A DNA stretch of 64,000 nucleotides, taken from assembly GCA_018710985.1 (NCBI GenBank), contig DVIV01000009.1, positions 1 through 64,000 of the forward strand, written 5' to 3'. Positions within the stretch are counted from its first letter, which is position 1. Each line of letters opens with the position of its first letter. The notes below the pieces were generated by a model. The model did no database searches. It was given only the letters and a program-made list of their open reading frames with translations, and was not told the DNA's origin. Shown piece after piece: positions 23,435-34,200 of this stretch. The stretch comes from Candidatus Limiplasma pullicola. GTDB taxonomy: Bacteria > Bacillota > Clostridia > Christensenellales > Aristaeellaceae. The position numbers and the translations under genes are program-made.

Positions 23435-26140
23435 ATGAGCGACGCGCGCAAGCAGACGGTATTGCTGGTGGATGGGTACAGCCTGATCTTTCGGGGCTTC
23501 CATGCCCTTCCGCTCCTCACCGCTCCGGACGGAACCTACACCAACGCGGTGCATGGCTTTTTCAGCATGCTCATCAAGGCGCTGGGAGAGTACCGCCCGG
23601 ACGGGCTTTGCGTGATGATGGACATGCATGCCCCCACCTTCCGCCACACGCTCTATGATGGCTATAAGGCCACCCGCAAGCCCATGCCGGAGGAGCTCCG
23701 GCCCCAGCTGCCCCTGGTACGTCAGATGCTGGAGGCCATGCACGTGCGCATCTGCGAGCTGGAGGGCTATGAAGCGGATGACCTGCTGGGCACCGCCGCC
23801 CGCCTGGCCAATGAGCGGGGCATTCATGCCTATGTGCTCACGGGCGACCGCGACAGCCTGCAGCTGGTGGACGGGGAGACGGAAATCATCCTCACCCGCA
23901 AGGGCATCACCGAAAGCCTGCGGCTGGATGCGCAGGGCGTATACGATACCTACGGCTTCACCCCGGCGCAGGTGCCCGACATGAAGGGGCTCATGGGCGA
24001 CAGCAGCGACAACATCCCCGGTATTCCCGGCGTCGGGGAAAAAACGGCACTCAAGCTCATCACCGAGTACGGGTCGCTGGACGGCGTGCTGGAGCATGCG
24101 GATCAGGTGAAGGGCAAGCTGGGAGAAAAGCTGCGCGCTGGCCGCGAGCTGGCGCTGCTCAGCCGGGAGCTGGGCACCATCTGCCGCACCGCGCCGCTGG
24201 AGATCGACTTTGACCGCTGCCGCTGGGATGAAATGGGGCTGGGCGCGCCCCTTTTGGAGCAGTATGGGCTCAAGACCATCAGCCGCAGCATAGCAGCTTT
24301 GCTTGGCGGAGAAACCCCGGCGCCCGCGCAGGTGGAGACGCGCGGCACCGCTGCCAGCCGCCGTGCCGCCGGCAGGGACGCCAGGCCGGCGCCCAAGCCT
24401 GCCGTGATGGCCGTGGAGCCGGAGGAGGATTTGCCCACACCCCCGCCTCTATCCGGCGAAACCGTGCTGACCACCGAGGCGGAAATCCGCGCAGCCGCAC
24501 AGGCGCTGCTTACGCAAAAGCCGGAATGGCTGGTCCTGTGCCAGACGGAGGACGAGATCACGCTGCTGGCGCCGGATCTCCTTTTGCGGCGCATGCCCAT
24601 TCTGCGCGATCTGACCGGCGCGGGCCTGTATGACGATCAGATTTACCGTGCGCTGCAGGAGCTGTTTTCGGCGGCGCCCTTTGTGGTGCATGGCGCCAAG
24701 GCAATGTGGCGCCTTTTGGACCGCTACCGCCTGCCGCTGCCCGCCGTGAAACACGACACCATGATTGCCGCCTACCTGCTGCACACCGCGCAGAAGGACT
24801 ATTCCCTGCCCCTTTCGCTGAGCGCCGAGCATGGCGGAGCGGCGTTCGAGTCCCCTACCGCCTATGACGTATACGCGCTGTACCTCAGGCAGTGCAAGCG
24901 CCTGCAGGCGCGCGGCCTGGAGGCGCTGCTGCGCGACATGGAACAGCCGCTTACCCGCGTGCTGTTTGATATGGAGCAGGTGGGTTTTCTGGTGGATGAG
25001 GGCGTGCTGGCTCAGCTGAGCGCCTGGTTCAGCCGGGAGATCGAGGAATGCCGCGCCGCCGTATACGCCTCCGCGGGTGTAGGCGAGTTCAACCTCAACA
25101 GCCCCAAGCAGCTGGGCGAGGTGCTCTTTGACAAGCTGGGCCTTCCCGCGCCGCAGAAAAAGAGCCAGAGCGGCTACTCCACCACTGCGGAGGTGCTGGA
25201 GGGGCTGGCGCCCTATCATCCCATGATTGAGCCGCTGCTGCGCTACCGCAGGATGGCCAAGCTGCAGAGCACCTATATCGAGGGTCTGACCAAGCTGCGT
25301 GGAAGCGACGGACGCGTGCACACCACCTTTGACCAGACCGCCACCGTCACGGGCCGCATCTCCAGCCTGGAGCCCAATTTGCAGAACATTCCCATCCGTA
25401 CCGAGGAGGGGCGCGAGATCCGCCGTGCCTTTGTGGCAGGCGAGGGAAACGTGCTGCTGGACGCGGATTACAGCCAGATCGAACTGCGCGTGCTGGCGCA
25501 TATGAGCGGCGACTCCGCCATGTGCGACGCGTTCCGGCGCGGGCAGGACATCCATACCCGCACCGCCGCGGAAATCCATGGCGTGCCCATGGACCAGGTC
25601 ACCCCGGAGATGCGCCGCTCGGCCAAGGCTGTGAATTTCGGCATCGTGTATGGCATCAGCGGCTTCGGCCTGGCGCGCAATGCGCATATCACCCGGCGGG
25701 AGGCCGACGGCTTTATCAAAACGTATTTTGAGCGCTATCCCGGCGTGCGCGCCTTCATGGACGCCTGCGTGGAAAAGGGGCGCGCGCTGGGATATGCCGA
25801 AACGCTCTTCGGCCGCCGGCGGGAGCTGTTTGAGCTGGCCAGCTCCAACCGCAATGTGCGCAGCTTCGGCGAGCGGGCGGCCATGAACACGCCCGTGCAG
25901 GGCACGGCGGCGGATATCATCAAGCTGGCCATGGTGCAGGTGGCCAGGAGGCTGAAAGAGGGCGGATACCGGGCCCGGCTGATTTTGCAGGTGCACGACG
26001 AGCTGGTGGTGGAATGCCCCCTCGAAGAGGCGGACGAGGTCAGCGCCCTGGTGCAAAGCACCATGGAGAGCGTGGTCAGCCTCAAGGTGCCTCTGCTGGC
26101 TGAGGTATCGCGCGGCAGCGACTGGGATCAGGCACATTGA
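23435..26140 (+). CDS. polA: DNA polymerase I
   Basis: A 901-residue repair and Okazaki-fragment polymerase. The N-terminal 5'-nuclease domain (about 1-290) has VLLVDGYSLIFRGFHALP, EADDLLGT, GDRDSLQL and GVGEKTALKLI. A divergent middle domain (about 340-530) follows, then the polymerase domain with DADYSQIELRVLAHMSGD, the O-helix RRSAKAVNFGIVYGISGFG and VHDELVVE. The middle domain lacks the DxE proofreading motif, so 3'-5' exonuclease activity is probably absent, as in several Gram-positive enzymes. GGAGG precedes the ATG, and coaE follows after 48 bases. Confidence 0.97.
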   Translation: MSDARKQTVLLVDGYSLIFRGFHALPLLTAPDGTYTNAVHGFFSMLIKALGEYRPDGLCVMMDMHAPTFRHTLYDGYKATRKPMPEELRPQLPLVRQMLEAMHVRICELEGYEADDLLGTAARLANERGIHAYVLTGDRDSLQLVDGETEIILTRKGITESLRLDAQGVYDTYGFTPAQVPDMKGLMGDSSDNIPGIPGVGEKTALKLITEYGSLDGVLEHADQVKGKLGEKLRAGRELALLSRELGTICRTAPLEIDFDRCRWDEMGLGAPLLEQYGLKTISRSIAALLGGETPAPAQVETRGTAASRRAAGRDARPAPKPAVMAVEPEEDLPTPPPLSGETVLTTEAEIRAAAQALLTQKPEWLVLCQTEDEITLLAPDLLLRRMPILRDLTGAGLYDDQIYRALQELFSAAPFVVHGAKAMWRLLDRYRLPLPAVKHDTMIAAYLLHTAQKDYSLPLSLSAEHGGAAFESPTAYDVYALYLRQCKRLQARGLEALLRDMEQPLTRVLFDMEQVGFLVDEGVLAQLSAWFSREIEECRAAVYASAGVGEFNLNSPKQLGEVLFDKLGLPAPQKKSQSGYSTTAEVLEGLAPYHPMIEPLLRYRRMAKLQSTYIEGLTKLRGSDGRVHTTFDQTATVTGRISSLEPNLQNIPIRTEEGREIRRAFVAGEGNVLLDADYSQIELRVLAHMSGDSAMCDAFRRGQDIHTRTAAEIHGVPMDQVTPEMRRSAKAVNFGIVYGISGFGLARNAHITRREADGFIKTYFERYPGVRAFMDACVEKGRALGYAETLFGRRRELFELASSNRNVRSFGERAAMNTPVQGTAADIIKLAMVQVARRLKEGGYRARLILQVHDELVVECPLEEADEVSALVQSTMESVVSLKVPLLAEVSRGSDWDQAH

Positions 26141-26188
26141 TTCCGGAAAGGTGCGTTTCCGGATTCAGCATAGAAAGGGGTTCTGCAA

Positions 26189-26797
26189 ATGAAGATCATT
26201 GGTCTGACCGGCGGCATCGCCTGTGGAAAGTCCACGATTGCAAGCCTTTTGAAAAGCATGGGCGCTTCCATCGTGGATGCGGACGCCATCAACGACCGGC
26301 TGACTGCGCCGGGGGGCGAGGCGCTGCCGCTGATTGAGCAGGCGTTCGGAGAATTTGTGTTCTATCCGGACGGCACGCTCAACCGGCCGGTTCTCAGCTC
26401 GATTGTGTTTCAAAACGAGGAAGCGCTCCAGCGGCTCAACGCCGCTACCCATCCGCTGATTCAGAAGCACATGCTGGAGGAGATCGAAACCTGCCGGAAA
26501 ATGGGCGTACTGGTCGTTGTATTGGATGTTCCTCTGCTCTTTGAGGCGGGCCTGAGCAGCCTGGCGGATGTGACCGTGTGCGCCTCTGCGCCGGAGGAAA
26601 AGCAGATCGAACGCCTCAAAACCCGCAGCGGTCTGGACCGCGAGCAGGCGCTTCGCCGCATCCACAGCCAATGGCCCCTGTCGGAAAAGGAGCGCCGCAG
26701 CGATATCATCATTCATACCGACAAGCCCATGGAGGAGCTGCGCCGTGAGGTGCATGCCCTCTATCTGGAGTGGAGCAAGCCGGAATTTATCTTCTGA
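26189..26797 (+). CDS. coaE: Dephospho-CoA kinase
   Basis: A 202-residue P-loop kinase catalysing the last step of coenzyme A synthesis. The Walker A is LTGGIACGKST (residues 6-16), with DADAINDRL and the lid/core segments VVLDVPLLFEAGL and RLKTRSGLDREQALRRI. The polA-coaE-transglycosylase order is conserved in Firmicutes. AGAAAGGGG lies ahead of the ATG. Confidence 0.96.
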   Translation: MKIIGLTGGIACGKSTIASLLKSMGASIVDADAINDRLTAPGGEALPLIEQAFGEFVFYPDGTLNRPVLSSIVFQNEEALQRLNAATHPLIQKHMLEEIETCRKMGVLVVVLDVPLLFEAGLSSLADVTVCASAPEEKQIERLKTRSGLDREQALRRIHSQWPLSEKERRSDIIIHTDKPMEELRREVHALYLEWSKPEFIF

Positions 26798-26808
26798 AAG
26801 GAAATGTC

Positions 26809-28632
26809 ATGAGCTTTCGACCCGTGTTTTTGCGCAGCCCGGACGATGACGGCGCGCCCCTGGATTACAGCTATGTGCCTTCCGTTAACGAGGGGCGGCG
26901 CAGGCAGCAGGAGCAGGCCATCCATCAGAAGGAATCGCCTGCCACGCCCATCGTGCGCCATCGCGCCGATCCCTATGATCGGGATGTGGTGGACATCTAC
27001 GGCACGCGCGCCCGCAGAACGCCCTTCCAGGAGGAGACGTCCGGCCGCCGCACCGTGATGAAAAAACTGCCCTCCGCAGCCGACGGTCCCGCGCCCGCGC
27101 AAAGCATCGCCTATCCCGAGGATTACGTCATTCCCGACAATCCGTTTGATCCGCCGCCGGAGGCGCCCCGGCCTGCGCGCCGCACCCGGAGCGCACGCCC
27201 CGCCTCCCGGACCGGGGAACAGACCGGGCAGCCCGAGGAGACCGCCATGCCTGTCCCGACCACCGTGGACGCACCCGGTACGGGCGCGCGCATTGCGATA
27301 CCTTCCGATGCGCCCGTCATGGTTTCTCAGAACGGCTCGCGCTATGAGCCGCCGGCCCGCCCCGACGTGCCCGAATGGCTGCGCGTGGCGCAGCAGAACA
27401 ATCTGCCGCTGCGCCGCCCCGAAGGCCCGCGCGTGCAGGCCGCCGCGCCGTCCGAGGAGGAACCCGCGCCGACGGACCCGCTGGGCAGGCCCCTGCGCCG
27501 CCGCACGCCCGCGCAGCAGCCCCCCTCCGGCCCACTGCCCCAAACCATGGCGGATTATGAGCAGGCGGGCTATCCCCGGCAGCTTTTGGAACAGCAGCAG
27601 CGCCTGGAGCGCCAGCAGGCTGAGCAGCCCGTGCACCGGCGGCATGGCGCGCAGTACGCCGTGGCCAGACAGCAGGAACATGCGCAGAGCGCGAGTCCCC
27701 AGGTGCCCGCCTCGCGCCGCTCGTATCCGCCGGACCGCGCCGAATGGGAGCGGCGAAAGACCCCCGCCGCCGCCCCGCCCGTGCAGCAGGCGCCCATGCC
27801 TCAGGCGGACCGGGCGCAGGCCTATGCCGCCGCAGCGCAGTTTGAGCCTGCGGATATCCATCCGGTCAGGGCATATGCCGCCCGCCTGGGCTATGGTGAT
27901 CTGGACGTTCCCCTGCCGGACCCTTCCGCGCCGCTGGAGGCGGATCAGGGCTGGCATGTGGAGGAGGAGGAAGAGCAGGAGCCGCGGCGGCCCCGGATCT
28001 CCATTCCCTGGCTGGGCATCGCGGCGTTTGCGTGCGTGTTTGCAGCCATCGGCCTGTGGATTGCCCGGATGAGCATGGACCGCCAGACCGAGCAGTTGCT
28101 GGCCGCGCGCGTGGCCCAGGAAGAAGCCGTGCGCGAGGCGCATCCCCTGCGCTATGAGGAGCTCATTGAGGAAAAAGCCGCCAAGTACAACCTGTCCCCC
28201 GCCTTTGTCGCGGCCATCGTGCTCAACGAAAGCTCCTTCCGGCCGGATGCGGAAAGCAGCGTGGGCGCGCGGGGGCTGATGCAGCTGATGGAGGATACCG
28301 CTGACTGGATCTATGAGAAGATGGACGCCTCCGGCGAGTTCAGCTTCGACAGCATGTACGATGCGGAGACCAATGTGGAATACGGCTGCTGGTATCTGAA
28401 CTTTTTGAGCGAGCGCTTCCGGGGAGACCCGGTGCTGGTGGCGGCCAGCTTCCACGCGGGCCAGGGCGAGGTGCAGAACTGGCTCAACGATTCGCGCTAC
28501 AGCCAGGACGGATTGACCATTCGGCTCGACGATATGATCGACGGACCCACCAAGCAGTACGCCGCCCGCGTGCTGGACGACTATGCCGCCTACAAGCGCA
28601 TCTATTATGAAGCCACGGAGGATGATGCATGA
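26809..28632 (+). CDS. Membrane-anchored lytic transglycosylase with long disordered N-terminus
   Basis: A 607-residue protein. Residues 1-395 are rich in Pro, Arg, Ala and Gln with no fold apparent. One membrane helix lies at about 398-420. An SLT domain at about 447-600 has the catalytic Glu474 in VLNESSFRPDAESSVGARGLMQLM and the AASFHAGQGEV segment. The disordered part would be cytoplasmic and the enzyme outside, cleaving peptidoglycan glycan strands. Transglycosylases after coaE are usual, but a 400-residue cytoplasmic tail is not. The ATG at 26809 follows GAAAGG; its stop overlaps the next gene (ATGA). Confidence 0.88.
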   Translation: MSFRPVFLRSPDDDGAPLDYSYVPSVNEGRRRQQEQAIHQKESPATPIVRHRADPYDRDVVDIYGTRARRTPFQEETSGRRTVMKKLPSAADGPAPAQSIAYPEDYVIPDNPFDPPPEAPRPARRTRSARPASRTGEQTGQPEETAMPVPTTVDAPGTGARIAIPSDAPVMVSQNGSRYEPPARPDVPEWLRVAQQNNLPLRRPEGPRVQAAAPSEEEPAPTDPLGRPLRRRTPAQQPPSGPLPQTMADYEQAGYPRQLLEQQQRLERQQAEQPVHRRHGAQYAVARQQEHAQSASPQVPASRRSYPPDRAEWERRKTPAAAPPVQQAPMPQADRAQAYAAAAQFEPADIHPVRAYAARLGYGDLDVPLPDPSAPLEADQGWHVEEEEEQEPRRPRISIPWLGIAAFACVFAAIGLWIARMSMDRQTEQLLAARVAQEEAVREAHPLRYEELIEEKAAKYNLSPAFVAAIVLNESSFRPDAESSVGARGLMQLMEDTADWIYEKMDASGEFSFDSMYDAETNVEYGCWYLNFLSERFRGDPVLVAASFHAGQGEVQNWLNDSRYSQDGLTIRLDDMIDGPTKQYAARVLDDYAAYKRIYYEATEDDA

Positions 28633-30182
28633 AACGAGTTCTTTGCCTGCTGCTTTGTCTGATGCTTGTGCCCCTGGCCGCCCTTGGCGAAAATGTGGAG
28701 GATTCTCTCATCGTGGGCATGATTTCCACCCGTACCACGGAGATTCGTCCCCTCGTCCCCCAGGAGCGCGACATTGTGTCCCTGTATGGCGTGGTGTATG
28801 AAAGCCTGGTCACGGTGGACGACAACGGCCTGCCCCAGCCCCTTCTGGCCGAGAGCTGGACCGAGAGCAACGGAGGCGAGACCTGGACCTTTACGCTTCG
28901 CGAGAACATCACCTTTTCGGACGGAACGCCGCTCACCGCGCAGGACGTGGTGGCCAGCGGACAGTATATCCTGAACCTGGCCAAGAACGATCAGGGGCTG
29001 GATCGCGGCTTTTACGGCAACATCCGCTACATGGTGTCCTCCTTCACGGCCCAGGATGACCGCACCGTGGTGGTCAAGGCCGCGCGCGACTATTACGGCC
29101 TGCTCTACAGCATGACCTTCCCGGTGGTGCCGGCTTCCCAGGTGGAGATGGCCAATCCCGTCGGCACGGGCCCTTATGTGATCAGCAGCTTTGAGCCTGC
29201 CAGCTATATGCTGCTCAACGCCAATCCCTCCTGGTGGCAGACCCAGCCGCAGGTGCAGGAGATCACCGTCACCTTCTATCCCAACAACAAGGACATGATC
29301 AACGCCTATGAATACGGCCGCGTGGACACCGTGTTCACCCGCTCGGTCGCGGCGGCGCAGTACAAGAGCGGCATCAATTCGCTGTCCATCTCCTATTCGA
29401 CGCGGCAGCTGGAGGTGCTGCTCATCAACCACCGCGAGCGCTCCTTCCCGCTGGACAGCCTCAAGGTGCGGCAGGCCATCCGCTATGCCATCAACGTCGA
29501 TTCCATCTCGCAAAACGTCTACATGGGCATGACCACCGACGCCGATACCCCCATCCCGTCGGACAGCTGGCTGTATTACGATCAGGAGAACACCTTTGTC
29601 TACAATCCCGACAAGGCGCGCGAGCTGCTGGCCGAGGACGGCTGGGTGGATCTGGACGGCAATGGCATCCTCGACAAGCCCGTGGAGGGCGCGGAGGAGC
29701 CCAAGCATCTGGTGCTGGGCCTGTGGGTGTACGAGGACCCGGACAACGACGTGCGTTTTGAAACGGCTAACATGATCGCCGATATGCTGGCGGAGGTGGG
29801 CATCAGCATCCACGTGGAAACCGTGAGCTATGACGAGTGCAAGACCGTGCTGGAAAACGGCGGCTTTGACCTGGCGCTGTGCTCCTTCCAGATGGACGTG
29901 GTGCCGGACGTGGGCTTTTTCCTGCGCAAGGGCAACGAACAAAACTATGGCCGCTACAATTCCAGCGAGATGACCTCGCTGATCGACACGCTGCGCACCC
30001 AGGAAAACCAGGCCGATTTCGCCTATACCAGTCAGGCCATCCAGCAGCAATTTGCGGCGGACGTGCCCTTCATCTGCCTGTTCTATCGCACGGGCGCCAT
30101 CCTGACGCGCAAGATGTTCACCACCGTTCGTTCCATCCGGGAATTTGAATTGCTGCGCGGCATCGAAGCCTTTGGCCGCTGA
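28629..30182 (+). CDS. Family-5 ABC solute-binding protein (oligopeptide/dipeptide type)
   Basis: A 517-residue exported protein of the OppA/DppA fold. The signal peptide is about 1-20 (ending AALGEN, no lipobox cysteine). Hallmarks are YESLVTVDDNGLPQPLLAESW, WTFTLRENITFSDGTPLTAQDVV, GTGPYVI and VRQAIRYAINV. Translation overlaps the transglycosylase stop. No permease or ATPase gene is nearby, so it works with a transporter encoded elsewhere or, given the wall-enzyme neighbours, may bind muropeptides released by them. That last point is inference. Confidence 0.9.
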   Translation: MKRVLCLLLCLMLVPLAALGENVEDSLIVGMISTRTTEIRPLVPQERDIVSLYGVVYESLVTVDDNGLPQPLLAESWTESNGGETWTFTLRENITFSDGTPLTAQDVVASGQYILNLAKNDQGLDRGFYGNIRYMVSSFTAQDDRTVVVKAARDYYGLLYSMTFPVVPASQVEMANPVGTGPYVISSFEPASYMLLNANPSWWQTQPQVQEITVTFYPNNKDMINAYEYGRVDTVFTRSVAAAQYKSGINSLSISYSTRQLEVLLINHRERSFPLDSLKVRQAIRYAINVDSISQNVYMGMTTDADTPIPSDSWLYYDQENTFVYNPDKARELLAEDGWVDLDGNGILDKPVEGAEEPKHLVLGLWVYEDPDNDVRFETANMIADMLAEVGISIHVETVSYDECKTVLENGGFDLALCSFQMDVVPDVGFFLRKGNEQNYGRYNSSEMTSLIDTLRTQENQADFAYTSQAIQQQFAADVPFICLFYRTGAILTRKMFTTVRSIREFELLRGIEAFGR

Positions 30183-30195
30183 GGAGGTGAAAGCA

Positions 30196-31227
30196 TTGAC
30201 CCGGAAACGCCCGTTGGCCGCGCTGCTGGCCGCGTTGCTGCTGGCTTCGCCCTGTGCGTGGGCTGCATCCGACGAGGATTTGGATGAGGAAACCCTCGCT
30301 GCTCAGCAGACGGCTGCCGTCACGCCCGACCCAGCCGCTACCCCCGTTCCGCCGGAACAGGTTTACGCTATTTCTGATGTGGATAATCCCGATGGAGAAG
30401 GGGAAACCCGCATCGAGGAGGGCGTGCGCCCCGATTTTGTGGAAAAGCTGCTGGATGTGGCGCGGGGTGAGCTGGGCTATGCCGAGGGACCTCACAGCTT
30501 TACCAAGTACGGCCTTTGGAGCGGCGACGCCAATGCGGAATGGTGCGCCGAGTTCGTGTGCTGGTGCGTGGACCAGGTGGACCAGCGCTATGGCACCAAC
30601 CTGCTCAATGTGGTCTATCCCAACTACAGCGGTCAGAACACCGGGCGCGACTGGTTCATCGAGCGCGGCCGCTTCGTCTACCGCAAGGGCAACTGCCCGG
30701 ATTGGGGTTACCAGTGGCTGCTGGGCAGCGACCACCTGCTGGAGAAAAACGAATACATTCCCCGTTCGGGCGACCTGGTGTTCTTCAGCTACAACGAGGC
30801 CGGGGATACCGAACACGTGGCCCTGGTGGAATACTGCACCCGCGACGCCGAAGGCAATGTGATCATCCATGTCATCGAGGGCAACAACCCCTCCAGCGTG
30901 CAGCGCAACAGCTATTCGCTCAACAACAGCCAGGTGCTGGGCTTTGGTGCGTGCGAGGATGTGGTGGGCACCACCATGCGCTACGGCAACCGGGGCGATA
31001 AGGTGCTCTGGCTCCAGGAGGCGCTTCATACCCTGGGCTATCTGGAGGAGCAGCACCTCACCGGCGCCTTTGGCGGCAACACGCGCCGCGCCGTGATGGA
31101 CTACCAGGCCGGCATGGAGGGCAAAACCGTCAACGGCCTGGCGGACCGCGAAACCCAGCAGGCCATCGCCGCCGAACTGAACGAACTGACCTTCAACGAT
31201 CCTGACAGCTGGCTGGTGACCGATTAG
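30196..31227 (+). CDS. Secreted CHAP-domain hydrolase with peptidoglycan-binding domain
   Basis: A 343-residue exported protein starting at TTG 30196, with GAGGAGG seven bases upstream. The signal peptide is about 1-24 (ending ACAWAA-like, sequence PCAWAASD). A CHAP-type cysteine amidase/endopeptidase domain (about 75-250) has the catalytic Cys in EWCAEFVCW and His in TEHVALVEY. A C-terminal PG_binding_1 domain (about 265-330) reads GNRGDKVLWLQEALHTLGYL. It probably trims peptidoglycan stem peptides, alongside the transglycosylase two genes upstream. Confidence 0.87.
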   Translation: MTRKRPLAALLAALLLASPCAWAASDEDLDEETLAAQQTAAVTPDPAATPVPPEQVYAISDVDNPDGEGETRIEEGVRPDFVEKLLDVARGELGYAEGPHSFTKYGLWSGDANAEWCAEFVCWCVDQVDQRYGTNLLNVVYPNYSGQNTGRDWFIERGRFVYRKGNCPDWGYQWLLGSDHLLEKNEYIPRSGDLVFFSYNEAGDTEHVALVEYCTRDAEGNVIIHVIEGNNPSSVQRNSYSLNNSQVLGFGACEDVVGTTMRYGNRGDKVLWLQEALHTLGYLEEQHLTGAFGGNTRRAVMDYQAGMEGKTVNGLADRETQQAIAAELNELTFNDPDSWLVTD

Positions 31228-31252
31228 CGGCCCCGGCCCAAAGGAGACGCCC

Positions 31253-34200
31253 ATGTCCTTTGCCCATCTGCATCTGCACACCGAATACAGTCTCCTGGAC
31301 GGAGCCAACCGCATCAAGCCCCTGGCCAAGCGCCTCAAGGAGCTGGGTTTCACGCATGCCGCCGTGACCGACCACGGCGTGATGTACGGCGCCATCGACT
31401 TCTACAACGCCTGTCTGGAGGAGGGCATCACCCCCATCATCGGGTGCGAGGTGTATGTCTGTCCCGACCGCTTTGAAAAGCACGGCGCAGCGCGTGAATA
31501 CAGCCACATGATTTTGCTCTGCGAAAACCAGACCGGCTACCACAACCTCGTTAAGCTCGTCAGCGTCGGGTTTACGGAGGGCTTTTACTACAAGCCCCGT
31601 ATCGACTACAAGCTGCTCAAGGAGCATACCGAGGGATTGATCTGCCTCTCGGCGTGCCTGAGCGGCGATTTGCCCAAGCTACTTTTGCAGGGCCGGACAG
31701 AGGAAGCCAAAACGTATGCGCTCCAGATGCAGGCGCTCTTTGGCAAGGGCAACTACTTTGTGGAAATCATGGACCACGGCCTGCCGGAGGAGCGCACGGT
31801 GCTTCCCCGGCTCAAGGCGCTGGCGCGGGAGACGGGCATCCCGCTGGTGGCGACCAACGACTGCCACTACCTCTACCGCGAGGACGCGGCCGCCCAGGAG
31901 GTGCTCATGTGCATCCAGACGGGCAAAACCCTCCAGGACGAGACGCGCATGCGCATGGAAACCGAGGAACTCTATGTCAAGAGCGAGGCCGAAATGCTCT
32001 CGCTTTTTTCCGATTGTCCCGAGGCCGTGCATCAGGCGGGCGAGATTGCCGCGCGCTGCCAGGTGACATTTGAATTTGGCAAGCTGCACCTGCCCCGCTT
32101 CCCCATCGAAACGGGCGAAACGGCGCTGGAAATGCTCAGCCGGCTGTGCCGCGAGGGCCTGAAGGGACGCTATCCCGATCAGGCGGACGATCCGCAGAGC
32201 GAGCCGTCCAAGCGCCTGACCTATGAGCTGGATATGATTTCCCGCATGGGGTATGTGGACTACTTCCTCATCGTGTGGGACTTTATCGACTATGCCAGGC
32301 GAAGCGGCATCATGGTCGGCCCCGGCCGCGGCAGCGGCGCGGGCAGCATCGTGGCCTATACGCTGGGGATCACCAAGCTGGACCCGCTGAAATACAACCT
32401 GCTCTTCGAGCGCTTTTTGAACCCCGAACGCATGAGCATGCCCGACCTGGACATCGACTTCTGCTACGAGCGGCGGCAGGAGGTGATCGACTATGTGGCC
32501 CGCAAATACGGGGCGGACCATGTGTCGCAGATCATCACCTTCGGCACCATGAAGGCCAAGGCCGTGGTGCGCGACGTGGGCCGCGTGCTGGGCATGAGCT
32601 ATGCCTCGGTGGACCAGGTGGCCAAGGCCATTCCCTTCGCGCTGGACATGACGCTGACCAAGGCGCTGGAGATCAGCCCGCAGCTCAAGCAGCTGGCCGA
32701 GAGCGACCCACAGGTACGGCGCCTTTTGGACATGTCGCTCACGCTGGAGGGCATGCCGCGCCATGCCAGCACGCACGCGGCAGGCGTGCTCATCACGGCG
32801 CAGCCTGTGACCGAATACGTGCCGCTGCAGCTCAACGACGACGTGATCACCACCCAGTATCCCATGGGCACGCTGGAGCGGCTGGGCCTTTTGAAAATGG
32901 ACTTTCTGGGTCTGCGCACGCTGACGGTCATCCGCGATACGCTGGACATGATGCACGAACAGGGTGTGGAGATGAAGGCGGAGGACATCCCGCTGGACGA
33001 TCCCGAGGTCTACCGCATGATCTCCGAGGGCGACACCGACGGCGTGTTCCAGCTCGAATCAGGCGGCATGCGGCTGTTTTTGCAGAATATGAAGCCCTCC
33101 TGCTTCGAGGACGTGATCGCCGCCATTTCCCTCTACCGTCCGGGGCCGATGGAGTCCATCCCCCGCTACATCGCGGGCAAGACGGACCCTTCGACCGTGC
33201 ACTATGAAACGCCGCTGCTGCGCCCCATTCTGGAGGTGACCTACGGCTGCATGGTGTATCAGGAGCAGGTGATGCAGATCGTGCGCGACCTGGCCGGGTA
33301 CAGCCTGGGCCGCAGCGATTTGATGCGCCGCGCCATGGCCAAGAAAAAGCGCGACGTGATGGCCAAGGAGCGCGAATACTTCATCAACGGCATGACGGAC
33401 GAGGCGGGCAACGTGGTCATCGACGGCGCGGTGCGCCGCGGCGTGCCCCGCGCGGTGGCCGAGAAGATCTTCGACGAGATGAGCGCCTTTGCCAGCTATG
33501 CCTTCAACAAGAGCCATGCCGCGGCCTACGCCATGGTGGCCGTGCAGACCGCCTGGCTCAAGCGCCATCATCCCGTGCCCTTCATGGCCGCCACGCTCAA
33601 TTCCATGATGGACAACGCCGACAAGGTGGCAGGCTATATCCAGTATTGCCGCCAGAACGGCATCCCCGTGCTCAAGCCCGATGTGAACAAGAGCGTCTGG
33701 CGCTTCAGCGTGGATACGGACGAAAACGGCATCCCCGGCATCCGCTTCGGTCTGGGCGGCGTGAAGAACGTAGGGCATGGCGCGGTGGAGTTGATCGAGC
33801 AGGAGCGCACACATGGGGCATTCGCCAGCATTTTCGACTTTGCCGAGCGCGTCAGCGGGGAGACGCTCAACAAGCGGACTGTGGAAAGCCTGATCAAGGC
33901 GGGCGCGTTCGACGGGCTGGGCCACAACCGCGCGCAGCTGCTCAGCGTCTACGAGCGCCTCATGGACGACGCGGCGCAGAAGCGGCGGCAGAACGTGGCG
34001 GGGCAGATGTCGCTGTTCGATATGGGGCTGAGCGCGGGCCAGCCCTCCGGCATGATGTACGACGTGCCGCCCATGGAGGAGCATCCGCGCAAGGCGCTTT
34101 TGAGCATGGAGCGGGAAATGACGGGCGTGTACATCACAGGGCATCCCCTGGATGAAGCGGCGGACCTGCTGCGTGCGGGCTTTACCACCGCGGCCGACGT

